Shown here piece after piece: positions 8,794-17,470 of a stretch of DNA of 64,000 bases. Under the pieces are notes generated by a model. The model did not search any database, was not told the origin of the DNA, and saw only the letters and a list, made by a program, of their open reading frames with translations. Each line of letters opens with the position of its first letter. Position 1 is the first letter of the stretch. The translations under genes were made by a program, and so were the position numbers. Source of the DNA: Streptomyces tsukubensis (lineage in GTDB: Bacteria > Actinomycetota > Actinomycetes > Streptomycetales > Streptomycetaceae); assembly GCF_009296025.1 (NCBI RefSeq), contig NZ_CP045178.1, forward strand, positions 7,316,001 through 7,380,000, written 5' to 3'.

Positions 8794-9726
8794 TCAGAGG
8801 CACAGCTTGGCCTCGTGCTCGGCGTGGCCGCTCGGCTCCAGCTGGAAGGTGCAGTGCTCGACATCGAAATGATGACCGAGACATCCCTGGAGCTCGTGGA
8901 GCATCTTCTCGTGGCCGATGGCGTTCAGCGTGTCGGCGCCGACCACGACGTGCGCGGAGAGGACGGGCATGCCGGAGGTGATGGTCCAGGCGTGCAGGTC
9001 GTGTACGTCCTCGACGCCGGGCAGCGCCACGATGTGGGCCCGCACCTCGGCCATGTCGACCCCCTTGGGGGCCGCTTCGAGGAGGACGTGCACCGTCTCC
9101 CGCAGCAGCTTCCAGGTACGCGGCACGATCATCAGACCGATGATCAGCGAAGCGATGGGGTCCGCGGCCCGCCACCCCGTGGCGAGGATGAGCACGGCGG
9201 AGACGATCACCGCGAGGGAGCCGAGCGCGTCGGCCGCCACTTCGAGGAAGGCGCCGCGCACGTTCAGGCTCTCCTGCTGCCCCCGCACGAGCAGCGTCAG
9301 GGAGATCATGTTGGCGACCAGGCCGATCACACCGAAGACGATCGTCTGTCCGCCGTGCGTGTCGGCCGGGGTGATGAACCGCTCGACGGCCTCGAACACG
9401 ACATAGCCGCCCACGCCGAGCAGCAGCAGACAGTTGGCGAGCGCCGCGAGGATCTCCGCCCGCGCGTAGCCGAAGGTGGCCCGGTCGCTTGCGGGCCTCG
9501 CGGCGAAGTGGATGGCGAGCAGCGCCATACCGAGACCGAGGGCGTCGGTGGCCATGTGCGCCGCGTCCGCGATCAGGGCGAGCGAGTCGGCGAGGAGCCC
9601 CCCGACGATCTCCACGACCATGACGGCGAGCGTGATCCCGAGGGCGACCCGCAGCCGCCCCCGGTAGGCGGAGGTCACCGTGGAGGACGTGGACCCGCCG
9701 TGTCCGTGATCGTGCCCTGCCCCCAT
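8794..9726 (-). CDS. Cation diffusion facilitator family transporter
   Basis: A 310-aa CDF-type metal/proton antiporter, probably for efflux of Zn(II), Co(II) or Cd(II). It has a His-rich N-terminus (GHDHGHGG) and six membrane segments between about 20 and 215. The metal-site motif in TM2 is HMATD, and the TM5 counterpart is the EVAADALGS region. A C-terminal cytoplasmic regulatory domain (225-310) is rich in His. The ATG at 9726 was preferred to the one at 9735 because GGAGG lies 9 nt upstream of it and touches the earlier one. It is monocistronic, with a 67-bp minus-strand gap from idi. No metalloregulator gene is adjacent. Confidence 0.9.
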   Translation of the reverse strand: MGAGHDHGHGGSTSSTVTSAYRGRLRVALGITLAVMVVEIVGGLLADSLALIADAAHMATDALGLGMALLAIHFAARPASDRATFGYARAEILAALANCLLLLGVGGYVVFEAVERFITPADTHGGQTIVFGVIGLVANMISLTLLVRGQQESLNVRGAFLEVAADALGSLAVIVSAVLILATGWRAADPIASLIIGLMIVPRTWKLLRETVHVLLEAAPKGVDMAEVRAHIVALPGVEDVHDLHAWTITSGMPVLSAHVVVGADTLNAIGHEKMLHELQGCLGHHFDVEHCTFQLEPSGHAEHEAKLCL

Positions 9727-9869
9727 GGAAACCATCCTCCGCCTCTGTGCCGGTGTCCTGGAAGCCCCAGTGAACTACCGGCAGGGGGTATGGGGCAACA
9801 CGGGGCTGAACACCGTTGTCGTTCCCCCTGACCTGCGGTGATGTCCGCAGGTCAGGGATCGGTCGACGG

Positions 9870-10877
9870 TCAGTCCTCGGTGGCGCGCCCCTCGCAGGAG
9901 CGGGCCTCTGGGTGGCGCAGCAGCCAGCCCTCCCACGCCGACTCGACCATCTCGCGCACGCCGAGGACCGCCTTCCAGCCGAGCGCCTCACCCGCGAGCC
10001 GCGCGGAGGCCACGGCGACCGGCGCGTCCCCCGGACGGCGGGGTTCGACCAGGGCCGGACGGCGGTCACCCGTGACCTCACCGATCAGCGTGACCAACTC
10101 GCGCACGGACACCCCCGTGCCGCTGCCGACGTTGACCGTCAGATCGCCCGCGCCGGCCCCCTCACCGGTCCTGCGGCACGCCGCCAGGTGCGCCCGAGCG
10201 AGATCCGAGACATGGATGTAGTCGCGCACACAGGTGCCGTCGGCGGTCGGGTAGTCGTCGCCGAAGATCCGTGGTGCCTCGTCCCTGGTGAGCCGGTCGA
10301 AGACCATCGGCACGATGTTGAACACCCCGGTGTCGGCCAGCTCGGGCGCGCCCGCGCCCGCCACGTTGAAGTACCGCAGGCACACCGTCGCGATCCCGTG
10401 GGCCCGGCCCGTCGCGCGCACCAGCCACTCACCCGCGAGCTTCGTCTCGCCGTACGGGCTCAGGGGCGCGCACGGGGTGTCCTCCGTGACCAGGTCGGCG
10501 GTGGGCGGATTGCCGTAGACGGCGGCGGACGACGAGAAGACGAACCGCTGGATCCCGGCCTCCGCGACGGCATCGAGCAGCACCGTCAGACCGTGCAGGT
10601 TCTCCCGGTAGTAGTGCAGCGGGCGCTCCACGGACTCGCCGACCTGCTTGCGGCCCGCGAGATGGACGACCCCCGTCACCTCGTGCTCGGCGAAGACCCG
10701 CCTCAGCGGCTCGCCGTCGAGAATCGAACCGCGTACGAGGGGAATGTCCGCCGGGAGCCGCTCCGGGATGCCCGAGCTGACGTCGTCCAGGACGACCACC
10801 CGCTCCCCGGCTGCCGCCAGGGCCCTCGTCACATGTGCCCCGATGTATCCCGCTCCGCCTGTGATCAGCCACGTCAT
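9870..10877 (-). CDS. galE: UDP-glucose 4-epimerase
   Basis: A 335-aa extended-SDR epimerase that interconverts UDP-glucose and UDP-galactose. The NAD-binding motif is GGAGYIGAH at residues 7-15; the catalytic Ser is in FSSSAAVYG and the Tyr/Lys pair in YGETK. The C-terminal sugar-binding region (RDYIHVSDLARAH) is typical of GalE. The ATG at 10877 gives the normal compact start MTWLITGGAGYIG. It is divergent from the polyol-phosphate operon across about 280 bp, so it might supply UDP-galactose for that operon's glycosyltransferase; this is inference from position only. Confidence 0.9.
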   Translation of the reverse strand: MTWLITGGAGYIGAHVTRALAAAGERVVVLDDVSSGIPERLPADIPLVRGSILDGEPLRRVFAEHEVTGVVHLAGRKQVGESVERPLHYYRENLHGLTVLLDAVAEAGIQRFVFSSSAAVYGNPPTADLVTEDTPCAPLSPYGETKLAGEWLVRATGRAHGIATVCLRYFNVAGAGAPELADTGVFNIVPMVFDRLTRDEAPRIFGDDYPTADGTCVRDYIHVSDLARAHLAACRRTGEGAGAGDLTVNVGSGTGVSVRELVTLIGEVTGDRRPALVEPRRPGDAPVAVASARLAGEALGWKAVLGVREMVESAWEGWLLRHPEARSCEGRATED

Positions 10878-11157
10878 GGGCGCCAACCCTATGCGCAGCC
10901 CTCGGTGTCGAGGACATGAGGGCATTGCGGGTATAAGGGGACACGGTTTGGAGGGCGGGCCACCGATCGACCATGATGATCGCGCGACCGCGCCCCGGCC
11001 GGTCGCCCTGATCGGAGGGTAAACGGGCAGTGAACGCCCGTCTCACGTCATCCGATAGCCTCTGCCGACGTGCCGCCCGGCCGCACGCAGGTCATGGGGC
11101 GCTCCCACCCAAGCTGCCCGGCGACACGCCGTGCCGGCATCCAAGGAGTGAGTTCGT

Positions 11158-12987
11158 CTGTCGACCGCCATCCTCATCGGACAGCCGGTCCCCGGGTCGC
11201 CGCTCGAAGGCGATCTGCGGGCACTGGGTTTCGACGTGCGGACCGTCTCCGACGCGGCCCAGGCCGAGGTGGAGATCGCCGCGGTGCCCGCCTCGGCGCG
11301 GGTCGCGGTGGTGGACGCCCGCTTCGTCGGCCACCAGCACACCCTGCGGCTCGGCCTCACCGACCCGCGCTTCCCGCTGGCCTGCGTACCCGGCGCCGTC
11401 ACCGCCAAGCCCGAGGCACGCCACGAACTGACCCAGGCGCTGACCTCCCAGACCCATGCCCCTGTGGGGGGCCAGAGCCCCCTGGAGAGGTGGGACGGGA
11501 CCGGCGGCCCGCTGCCCGACCGGCTCGCCGACGCCGTCGAGAGCGCGGGCACCGCCGTGCACCGCCCGGAGCTCGGCACGCTCGTCGCCGCGGTCCCCGA
11601 AGACCCCCAGAGCCGCAACGAGGCACGCCAGCGCGTCGCGGCCGTCGACGACGAGGCCGTCAGGCTGCGCTCCGCGGTCAAGGCGCGCGACGGCTTCTTC
11701 ACGACGTACTGCATCAGCCCCTACTCGCGCTACATCGCCCGCTGGTGCGCCCGTCGCGGGCTCACCCCCAACCAGGTCACCACCGCCTCGCTGCTGGTCG
11801 CGCTCATCGCGGCGGGCTGCGCGGCGACCGGCACCAGGGGCGGGTTCGTCGCCGCGGGCGTGCTGCTGATCGCCTCCTTCGTCCTGGACTGCACCGACGG
11901 GCAGCTCGCCCGCTACTCCCTCCAGTACTCGACGCTCGGCGCCTGGCTCGACGCGACCTTCGACCGCGCCAAGGAGTACGCGTACTACGCGGGGCTCGCG
12001 CTCGGCGCGGCGCGCGGCGGCGACGACGTATGGGCCCTGGCACTCGGCGCCATGGTCCTCCAGGCGTGCCGCCACATCGTCGACTTCTCGTTCAACGAGG
12101 CCAACCACGACGCCCAGGCCAACACCAGCCCCACCGCCGCCCTCTCCGACAAACTCGACAGCGTCGGGTGGACGGTCTGGCTGCGCAGGATGATCGTGCT
12201 GCCGATCGGTGAGCGCTGGGCGCTGATAGCCGTACTGACGGCGGTGACCACCCCGCGCGTCACCTTCTACGTCCTGCTCATCGGCTGCGCGCTCGCCGCC
12301 TGCTACACCACGGCGGGACGCGTCCTGCGCTCGCTGACCCGGCGGGCCCGCCGTACCGACCGCGCCGCGCGGGCCCTGGCCGACCTCGCCGACAGCGGCC
12401 CCCTCGCGGGCGGCCTCGGCGCGGCGCTGCGGGGCGTCGGGCGCAAGCTGCCCGGGTTCGGCGCCCCCTTCCTCGCCCTGCTCGGCGGAGCCGTCGTCAC
12501 CGCGCTCGCCGCCTTCACCGACTTCGGAGGCGTCTGGCCGGTCGTCGGGGCGCTGGTCTACACGCTGACCTCGGCGCTCGCCGTCGCACGGCCCCTCAAG
12601 GGCCCCCTCGACTGGCTGGTCCCGCCGTTCTTCCGCGCCGCCGAGTACGGCACGATCCTGCTGCTCGCCGCCCGCGCGGACGTGAACGGGGCCTTGCCCG
12701 CGGCTTTCGGTCTGGTGTCGGCGGTCGCCTACCATCACTACGACACGGTGTACCGCATCCGCGGTGGCACCGGCGCGCCGCCGAACTGGCTGGTGCGGTC
12801 CGTCGGCGGACACGACGGCAGGACGCTCGTGGTCACCATCGCCGCGGTGGCCCTGTCCGCCTCAGCTTTCACCGTCGCGCTCACGGTCATCGCCGTGCTC
12901 GTGGCACTTCTGGTGCTCTTCGAGAGCATCCGCTTCTGGGTGTCTTCGCACGCACCCGCCGTACACGATGAAGGAGAACCCGCATGA
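11158..12987 (+). CDS. DUF5941-type CDP-alcohol phosphatidyltransferase fusion protein
   Basis: A protein of about 609 aa. Residues 1-190 form a soluble domain (STAILIGQPVPGSPLEGDLR...) that looks like a degenerate nucleotidyltransferase. Residues 190-400 form a CDP-alcohol transferase domain with a complete motif D-x2-DG-x2-AR-x8-G-x3-D-x3-D at 244-268. The C-terminal part has several more membrane segments (DUF5941-like). The reaction expected is transfer of a phospho-alcohol from a CDP-activated donor to an acceptor at the membrane. The start is odd: similarity begins just after a CTG at 11158, which has AAGGAG 9 nt upstream, and there is no ATG/GTG/TTG before the GTG at 11236. The last 4 bases overlap the next gene (ATGA). 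Confidence 0.8.
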   Translation: MSTAILIGQPVPGSPLEGDLRALGFDVRTVSDAAQAEVEIAAVPASARVAVVDARFVGHQHTLRLGLTDPRFPLACVPGAVTAKPEARHELTQALTSQTHAPVGGQSPLERWDGTGGPLPDRLADAVESAGTAVHRPELGTLVAAVPEDPQSRNEARQRVAAVDDEAVRLRSAVKARDGFFTTYCISPYSRYIARWCARRGLTPNQVTTASLLVALIAAGCAATGTRGGFVAAGVLLIASFVLDCTDGQLARYSLQYSTLGAWLDATFDRAKEYAYYAGLALGAARGGDDVWALALGAMVLQACRHIVDFSFNEANHDAQANTSPTAALSDKLDSVGWTVWLRRMIVLPIGERWALIAVLTAVTTPRVTFYVLLIGCALAACYTTAGRVLRSLTRRARRTDRAARALADLADSGPLAGGLGAALRGVGRKLPGFGAPFLALLGGAVVTALAAFTDFGGVWPVVGALVYTLTSALAVARPLKGPLDWLVPPFFRAAEYGTILLLAARADVNGALPAAFGLVSAVAYHHYDTVYRIRGGTGAPPNWLVRSVGGHDGRTLVVTIAAVALSASAFTVALTVIAVLVALLVLFESIRFWVSSHAPAVHDEGEPA

Positions 12988-13736
12988 TCGGCCTCGTGCT
13001 GGCCGCCGGCGCCGGACGGCGTCTGCGTCCCTACACCGACACCCTGCCCAAGGCGCTGGTGCCGGTAGGGCCCGAGGGCAAGGAGGACAGCATCACGGTG
13101 CTGGACCTGACGCTCGGGAACTTCGCGGAGATCGGCCTCACCGAGGTCGCCATCATCGTCGGGTACCGCAAGGAAGCCGTCTACGAGCGCAAGGCGGCGC
13201 TTGAGCAGAAGTACGGCCTCAAGCTCACCCTGATCGACAACGACAAGGCCGAGGAGTGGAACAACGCCTACTCCCTGTGGTGCGGCCGTGACTCCATCCG
13301 GCACACGGTGATCCTCGCCAACGGCGACACCGTCCACCCGGTCTCCGTCGAGAGGACGCTGCTCGCCGCCCGCGGCGACGGCAAGAAGATCATCCTCGCG
13401 CTCGACACGGTGAAGAACCTCGCCGACGAGGAGATGAAGGTCGTCGCCGACCCCGAGAAGGGTGTCAGCAAGATCACCAAGCTGATGGACCCCGCCGAGG
13501 CGACCGGCGAGTACATCGGCGTCACCCTCATCGAGGGCGAGGCCGCGGACGAGCTGGCCGACGCCCTGAAGGCCACCTACGAGCGCGACCCGCAGCTCTA
13601 CTACGAGGACGGCTACCAGGAGCTGGTCAACCGCGGCTTCAAGGTCGACGTGGCGCCCATCGGTGAGGTCACCTGGGTGGAGATCGACAACCACGACGAC
13701 CTGGCAAAGGGCAGGGAGATCGCGTGCCAGTACTGA
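12984..13736 (+). CDS. Sugar/polyol-phosphate nucleotidyltransferase, phosphocholine-cytidylyltransferase-like
   Basis: A 250-aa nucleotidyltransferase of the LicC/phosphocholine cytidylyltransferase-like group. The nucleotide-binding loop is LAAGAGRRLRPYTDTLPKALVPV at the N-terminus, with the catalytic Lys in LPKAL and metal-binding Asp in ILANGDTVH and WVEIDNHDDL. The likely reaction is CTP (or another NTP) plus an alcohol phosphate giving a CDP-alcohol, the substrate needed by the two CDP-alcohol transferases of this operon. It overlaps the DUF5941 gene by 4 nt and the dehydrogenase gene by 13 nt. The true substrate is unknown; glycerol-1-phosphate is the best guess given the next gene. 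Confidence 0.85.
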   Translation: MIGLVLAAGAGRRLRPYTDTLPKALVPVGPEGKEDSITVLDLTLGNFAEIGLTEVAIIVGYRKEAVYERKAALEQKYGLKLTLIDNDKAEEWNNAYSLWCGRDSIRHTVILANGDTVHPVSVERTLLAARGDGKKIILALDTVKNLADEEMKVVADPEKGVSKITKLMDPAEATGEYIGVTLIEGEAADELADALKATYERDPQLYYEDGYQELVNRGFKVDVAPIGEVTWVEIDNHDDLAKGREIACQY

Positions 13737-14785
13737 CGAGGCTCATCCCTTCGCCGGTAGTCGTCGACATCAGGCGCGGGGCCCTGGACGATCTCGCCGC
13801 GGTCCTCTGCGACCAGCGGATCTCCCCGTCGGGCAAGCTCGCGGTCGCCATCAGCGGCGGGTCGGGGGCCAGGCTGCGCGAGCGGCTCGCCCCGGCCCTG
13901 CCGGGCGCGACCTGGTACGAGGTCGGCGGCGGCACCCTCGATGACGCGATCAAGCTCGCGGACGCCATGAAGTCGGGCCACTACGACGCGGTCGTGGGGC
14001 TCGGCGGCGGCAAGATCATCGACTGTGCGAAGTACGCCTCCGCACGGATCGGGCTGCCGCTCGTCGCCGTCGCGACCAACCTCGCGCACGACGGGCTCTG
14101 CTCGCCGGTCGCGACCCTGGACAACGACGCGGGCCGAGGCTCCTACGGCGTGCCCAACCCGATCGCCGTGGTCATCGACCTCGACGTGATCAGGGAGGCA
14201 CCCGAGCGCTATGTGCGCTCCGGCATCGGCGACGTCATCTCGAACATCTCCGCCGTGGCCGACTGGGAGCTGTCCCACGCCGAGACGGGGGAACAGATCG
14301 ACGGACTCGCCGCCGCGATGGCCAGGCAGGCGGGCGAGGCGGTGCTGCGCCACCCCGGTGACGTCAGCGACGACGGCTTCCTCCAGGTGCTCGCCGAGGG
14401 CCTCGTGATGACCGGTATCTCGATGTCGGTCGCCGGCGACAGCCGCCCGTCCTCGGGCGCCTGCCACGAGATCAACCACGCCTTCGACATCCTCTACCCC
14501 AAGCGCGCCGCCAGCCACGGCGAGCAGGTGGGTGTGGGAACGGTCTTCGCCATGCACCTGCGCGGAGCCCAGGGCGCAGCCGCCCACATGGCCGAGGTGC
14601 TGCGGCGCCACCGGCTGCCCGTACTGCCGCAGGACATCGGCTTCAGCGTGGACGAGTTCGTCCGGGCCGTCGAGTTCGCGCCGCAGACCCGTCCGGGCCG
14701 CTACACGATTCTTGAGCACCTCCATCTGACCACCGACCAGATCAAGGACGCGTACGCCGACCATGCCAAGGCCATCGGTAGCTGA
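13724..14785 (+). CDS. Glycerol-1-phosphate dehydrogenase-like, iron-containing alcohol dehydrogenase family
   Basis: A 353-aa enzyme of the sn-glycerol-1-phosphate dehydrogenase/AraM/dehydroquinate synthase-like superfamily. The NAD(P)-binding GGG motif is in VVGLGGGKIIDCAKY, followed by ATNLAHDGLCSP. The metal-binding segment (SGACHEINHAFD ... SHGEQVGVG) has His and Asp residues at positions matching the family's Zn/Ni ligands. The likely reaction is NAD(P)H reduction of dihydroxyacetone phosphate, or a similar keto-polyol phosphate, to an alcohol phosphate. The start is a GTG overlapping the upstream gene by 13 nt. A bacterial glycerol-1-phosphate has the archaeal stereochemistry, which makes this operon notable. 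Substrate unproven. Confidence 0.85.
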   Translation: MPVLTRLIPSPVVVDIRRGALDDLAAVLCDQRISPSGKLAVAISGGSGARLRERLAPALPGATWYEVGGGTLDDAIKLADAMKSGHYDAVVGLGGGKIIDCAKYASARIGLPLVAVATNLAHDGLCSPVATLDNDAGRGSYGVPNPIAVVIDLDVIREAPERYVRSGIGDVISNISAVADWELSHAETGEQIDGLAAAMARQAGEAVLRHPGDVSDDGFLQVLAEGLVMTGISMSVAGDSRPSSGACHEINHAFDILYPKRAASHGEQVGVGTVFAMHLRGAQGAAAHMAEVLRRHRLPVLPQDIGFSVDEFVRAVEFAPQTRPGRYTILEHLHLTTDQIKDAYADHAKAIGS

Positions 14786-15542
14786 ACTCCGCCCTGTCGT
14801 CCACCCCGCGGGGGTCAAGGACAGGCGCAGCGGTGAGCACTGGGGCGGACGTCTGTACATGCGAGAGATCTCGCTGCACATCGACCCCTACCTGGTGAAC
14901 ACCAGGATCACGCCCAACCAGCTCACGTATCTGATGACGGTCTTCGGTGTGCTGGCGTGTCCCGCACTGCTGTGGCCGGGCATTCCCGGCGCGGTGCTCG
15001 GCGCGGTGATGGTCCAGCTCTATCTGCTGCTCGACTGTGTCGACGGGGAGATCGCCCGCTGGCGCAAGCAGTTCTCGCTCGGCGGCGTCTATCTGGACCG
15101 GGTCGGTGCCTATCTCACCGACGCGGCGGTGCTGGTCGGCTTCGGGCTGCGCGGCGCCGACCTGTGGGGGAGCGGCCGCATCGACTGGCTGTGGGCCTTC
15201 CTCGGCACCCTGGCCGCCCTCGGCGCCATCATGATCAAGGCCGAGACGGACCTCGTCGGGGTCGCCCGCCACCAGACGGGGCTGCCGCCGGTCAAGGAGT
15301 CGGCCTCGGAGCAGCGCTCCTCCGGCATGGCGCTGGCCCGCAAGGCCGCCGGGGCGCTCAAGTTCCACCGGCTGATCCTCGGCATCGAGGCGTCGCTGCT
15401 GATCATCGTGCTGGCCGTGGTCGACCAGATCAGGGGCGACCTGTTCTTCACCAGGCTGGGTATCGCGGTGCTCGCCGGTATCGCCGTCGTGCAGACACTG
15501 CTGCACCTGGTGTCGATTCTCGCGTCGAGCAGGCTCAAGTGA
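14763..15542 (+). CDS. CDP-alcohol phosphatidyltransferase family protein with variant motif
   Basis: A 259-aa integral membrane enzyme with about six membrane segments. The CDP-alcohol motif starts at Asp91 (DCVDGEIAR), and the third Asp is Asp112 (YLDRVG). The fourth Asp, usually four residues later and proposed as the catalytic base, is replaced by Ala116 (LDRVGAYLTD). This could be a subfamily trait or a loss of activity. It would transfer a phospho-alcohol to a lipid or glycan acceptor. It overlaps the dehydrogenase gene by 23 nt and the glycosyltransferase by 4 nt, so it is firmly part of the operon. Confidence 0.85.
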   Translation: MPRPSVAELRPVVHPAGVKDRRSGEHWGGRLYMREISLHIDPYLVNTRITPNQLTYLMTVFGVLACPALLWPGIPGAVLGAVMVQLYLLLDCVDGEIARWRKQFSLGGVYLDRVGAYLTDAAVLVGFGLRGADLWGSGRIDWLWAFLGTLAALGAIMIKAETDLVGVARHQTGLPPVKESASEQRSSGMALARKAAGALKFHRLILGIEASLLIIVLAVVDQIRGDLFFTRLGIAVLAGIAVVQTLLHLVSILASSRLK

Positions 15543-16435
15543 GTACGGACATGAGTGATCCCCTGAAGGTCGGCGCGGTCATCATCACGATGGGCACCCG
15601 CCCCGACGAGCTGCGCGCCCTGCTCGACTCGCTCGCCAAGCAGGAGGGCGGGCCCGTCGAGGCCGTCGTCGTCGGCAACGGTTCGCCGGTGCCCGACCTC
15701 CCCGAGGGCGTGCGGACCGTCGAGCTGCCCGAGAACCTGGGCATCCCCGGCGGCCGCAACGTCGGTATCGAGGCGTTCGGCCCCGCCGGTCGCGAGATGG
15801 ACGTCCTGCTCTTCCTCGACGACGACGGACTGCTCGCGGGTACGGACACGGCGAGGCTGTGCAGGGAGGCCTTCGAGGCCGACCCGGAGCTGGGCATCAT
15901 CAGCTTCCGTATCGCGGACCCGGAGACCGGGCAGACGGCGCGCAGGCACGTGCCGAGGCTGCGCGCCTCCGACCCGATGCACTCGTCGCGGGTGACGACC
16001 TTCCTCGGTGGCGCCAACGCGGTGCGGACGCGGGTCTTCGCCGACGCCGGCGTGCTGCCCGGTGACTTCTTCTACGCACATGAGGAGACGGACCTGGCCT
16101 GGCGGGCCCTGGACGCCGGCTGGATGATCGACTACCGGGCCGACATGGTGCTGCTGCACCCCACGACGGCCCCCTCCCGGCACGCGGTCTACCACCGAAT
16201 GGTCGCCCGCAACCGGGTGTGGCTGGCCCGCCGTAATCTGCCCGCTCCGCTGGTCCCCGTCTACCTGGGGGTCTGGTTGCTGCTCACCCTGGCCAGGCGC
16301 CCGTCGGCCCCCGCCCTCAAGGCATGGTTCGGCGGATTCAAGGAGGGCTGGAGCTCTCCTTGCGGCCCGCGCCGCCCCATGAAGTGGCGTACGGTGTGGC
16401 GCCTGACCCGGCTGGGCCGCCCGCCCGTGATCTGA
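15539..16435 (+). CDS. Family 2 glycosyltransferase
   Basis: A 298-aa GT-A fold, family-2 glycosyltransferase. The N-terminal strand VGAVIITMGTRPDELRALLDSL binds the nucleotide; the metal-binding Asp cluster is in LLFLDDDG; the acceptor region contains ANAVRTRVF and the catalytic ED-like HEETDLAWR. A hydrophobic segment near 245-262 (PVYLGVWLLLTLA) may anchor it to the membrane. It probably adds a sugar from UDP- or GDP-sugar to the operon's lipid- or polyol-linked intermediate. The start is a GTG that overlaps the preceding stop by 4 nt; an ATG four codons later is possible. Confidence 0.9.
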   Translation: MSTDMSDPLKVGAVIITMGTRPDELRALLDSLAKQEGGPVEAVVVGNGSPVPDLPEGVRTVELPENLGIPGGRNVGIEAFGPAGREMDVLLFLDDDGLLAGTDTARLCREAFEADPELGIISFRIADPETGQTARRHVPRLRASDPMHSSRVTTFLGGANAVRTRVFADAGVLPGDFFYAHEETDLAWRALDAGWMIDYRADMVLLHPTTAPSRHAVYHRMVARNRVWLARRNLPAPLVPVYLGVWLLLTLARRPSAPALKAWFGGFKEGWSSPCGPRRPMKWRTVWRLTRLGRPPVI

Positions 16436-16534
16436 CACGCTTTCTACGGAGGGCCGCGGACACACTGCCGTGGTCGTCCCTCACTCCGCCCACGCCCAAG
16501 AGGCTGCGCACCTTGAAGACGAAAGTTTCCGCTT

Positions 16535-17470
16535 GTGAGTGACACAACGCAGGACGGCGGTGTCGCGTTGACCACCCCGCCGTCACCCGACGCCGGGCTC
16601 TCCCGCCCCGAGCTGGCCGCCAAGTACGGCCTGACGGTGAGCGGCGCGAGGCCCGGACTGTTCGAGTACGTACGCCAGCTCTGGGGCCGGCGCCACTTCA
16701 TCCTCTCCTTCTCGCAGGCGAAGCTCACCGCCCAGTACAGCCAGGCCAAGCTCGGCCAGCTCTGGCAGGTGGCGACCCCGCTGCTGAACGCGCTCGTCTA
16801 CTTCTTCATCTTCGGCCTGCTGCTCGGGGGGAGGAAGGGCATCCCGCACAACGCCTACGTGCCCTTCCTCGTGACCGGCGTCTTCGTCTTCACCTTCACC
16901 CAGAGCTCCGTGCAGGCGGGTGTGAAGGCCATCTCCGGCAACCTCGGCCTGGTCCGCGCGCTGCACTTCCCGCGCGCCTCGCTGCCCATCTCGTTCTCGC
17001 TCCAGCAGCTCCAGCAGCTGCTGTTCTCGCTGATCGTGCTGGTCATCGTGATGGTCGGGTTCGGGTACTACCCGGACCTCTCGTGGCTGCTGGTGATTCC
17101 CGCCCTCGCGCTCCAGCTCGTGTTCAACACCGGACTCGCGCTGGTCTTCGCCCGCATGGGCGCCAAGACACCCGACCTCGCCCAGCTCATGCCGTTCATC
17201 ATGCGTACCTGGATGTACGCCTCCGGGGTCATGTTCTCCATCCCGGCGATGCTGGCCACCAAGGACGTGCCGAGCTGGGTGAGCGATGTGCTCCAGTGGA
17301 ATCCGGCCTCGATCTACATGGACCTGATCCGTTTCGCGATGATCGACGACTACGGGCCCAAGTACCTGCCCCCGCATGTGTGGGCCTTCGCGGCGGCTTG
17401 GGCCGTGGTGATCGGCATCGGCGGCTTTGTGTACTTCTGGAAGGCGGAAGAGCGGTATGGCCGTGGCTGA
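16535..17470 (+). CDS. ABC transporter permease, TagG/Wzm type
   Basis: A 311-aa ABC-2 family permease with a cytoplasmic N-terminus of about 60 residues and six predicted membrane segments. The family-typical segment GQLWQVATPLLNALVYFFIFG opens the membrane domain, and a conserved PRASLPISFSLQQLQQ stretch lies near 150-165. TagG/Wzm permeases flip or export lipid-linked teichoic acids or polysaccharides, so the operon product is probably an envelope glycoconjugate. The GTG start is 99 bp after the glycosyltransferase, and the 3' end overlaps the ATPase gene by 14 nt. Confidence 0.9.
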   Translation: MSDTTQDGGVALTTPPSPDAGLSRPELAAKYGLTVSGARPGLFEYVRQLWGRRHFILSFSQAKLTAQYSQAKLGQLWQVATPLLNALVYFFIFGLLLGGRKGIPHNAYVPFLVTGVFVFTFTQSSVQAGVKAISGNLGLVRALHFPRASLPISFSLQQLQQLLFSLIVLVIVMVGFGYYPDLSWLLVIPALALQLVFNTGLALVFARMGAKTPDLAQLMPFIMRTWMYASGVMFSIPAMLATKDVPSWVSDVLQWNPASIYMDLIRFAMIDDYGPKYLPPHVWAFAAAWAVVIGIGGFVYFWKAEERYGRG

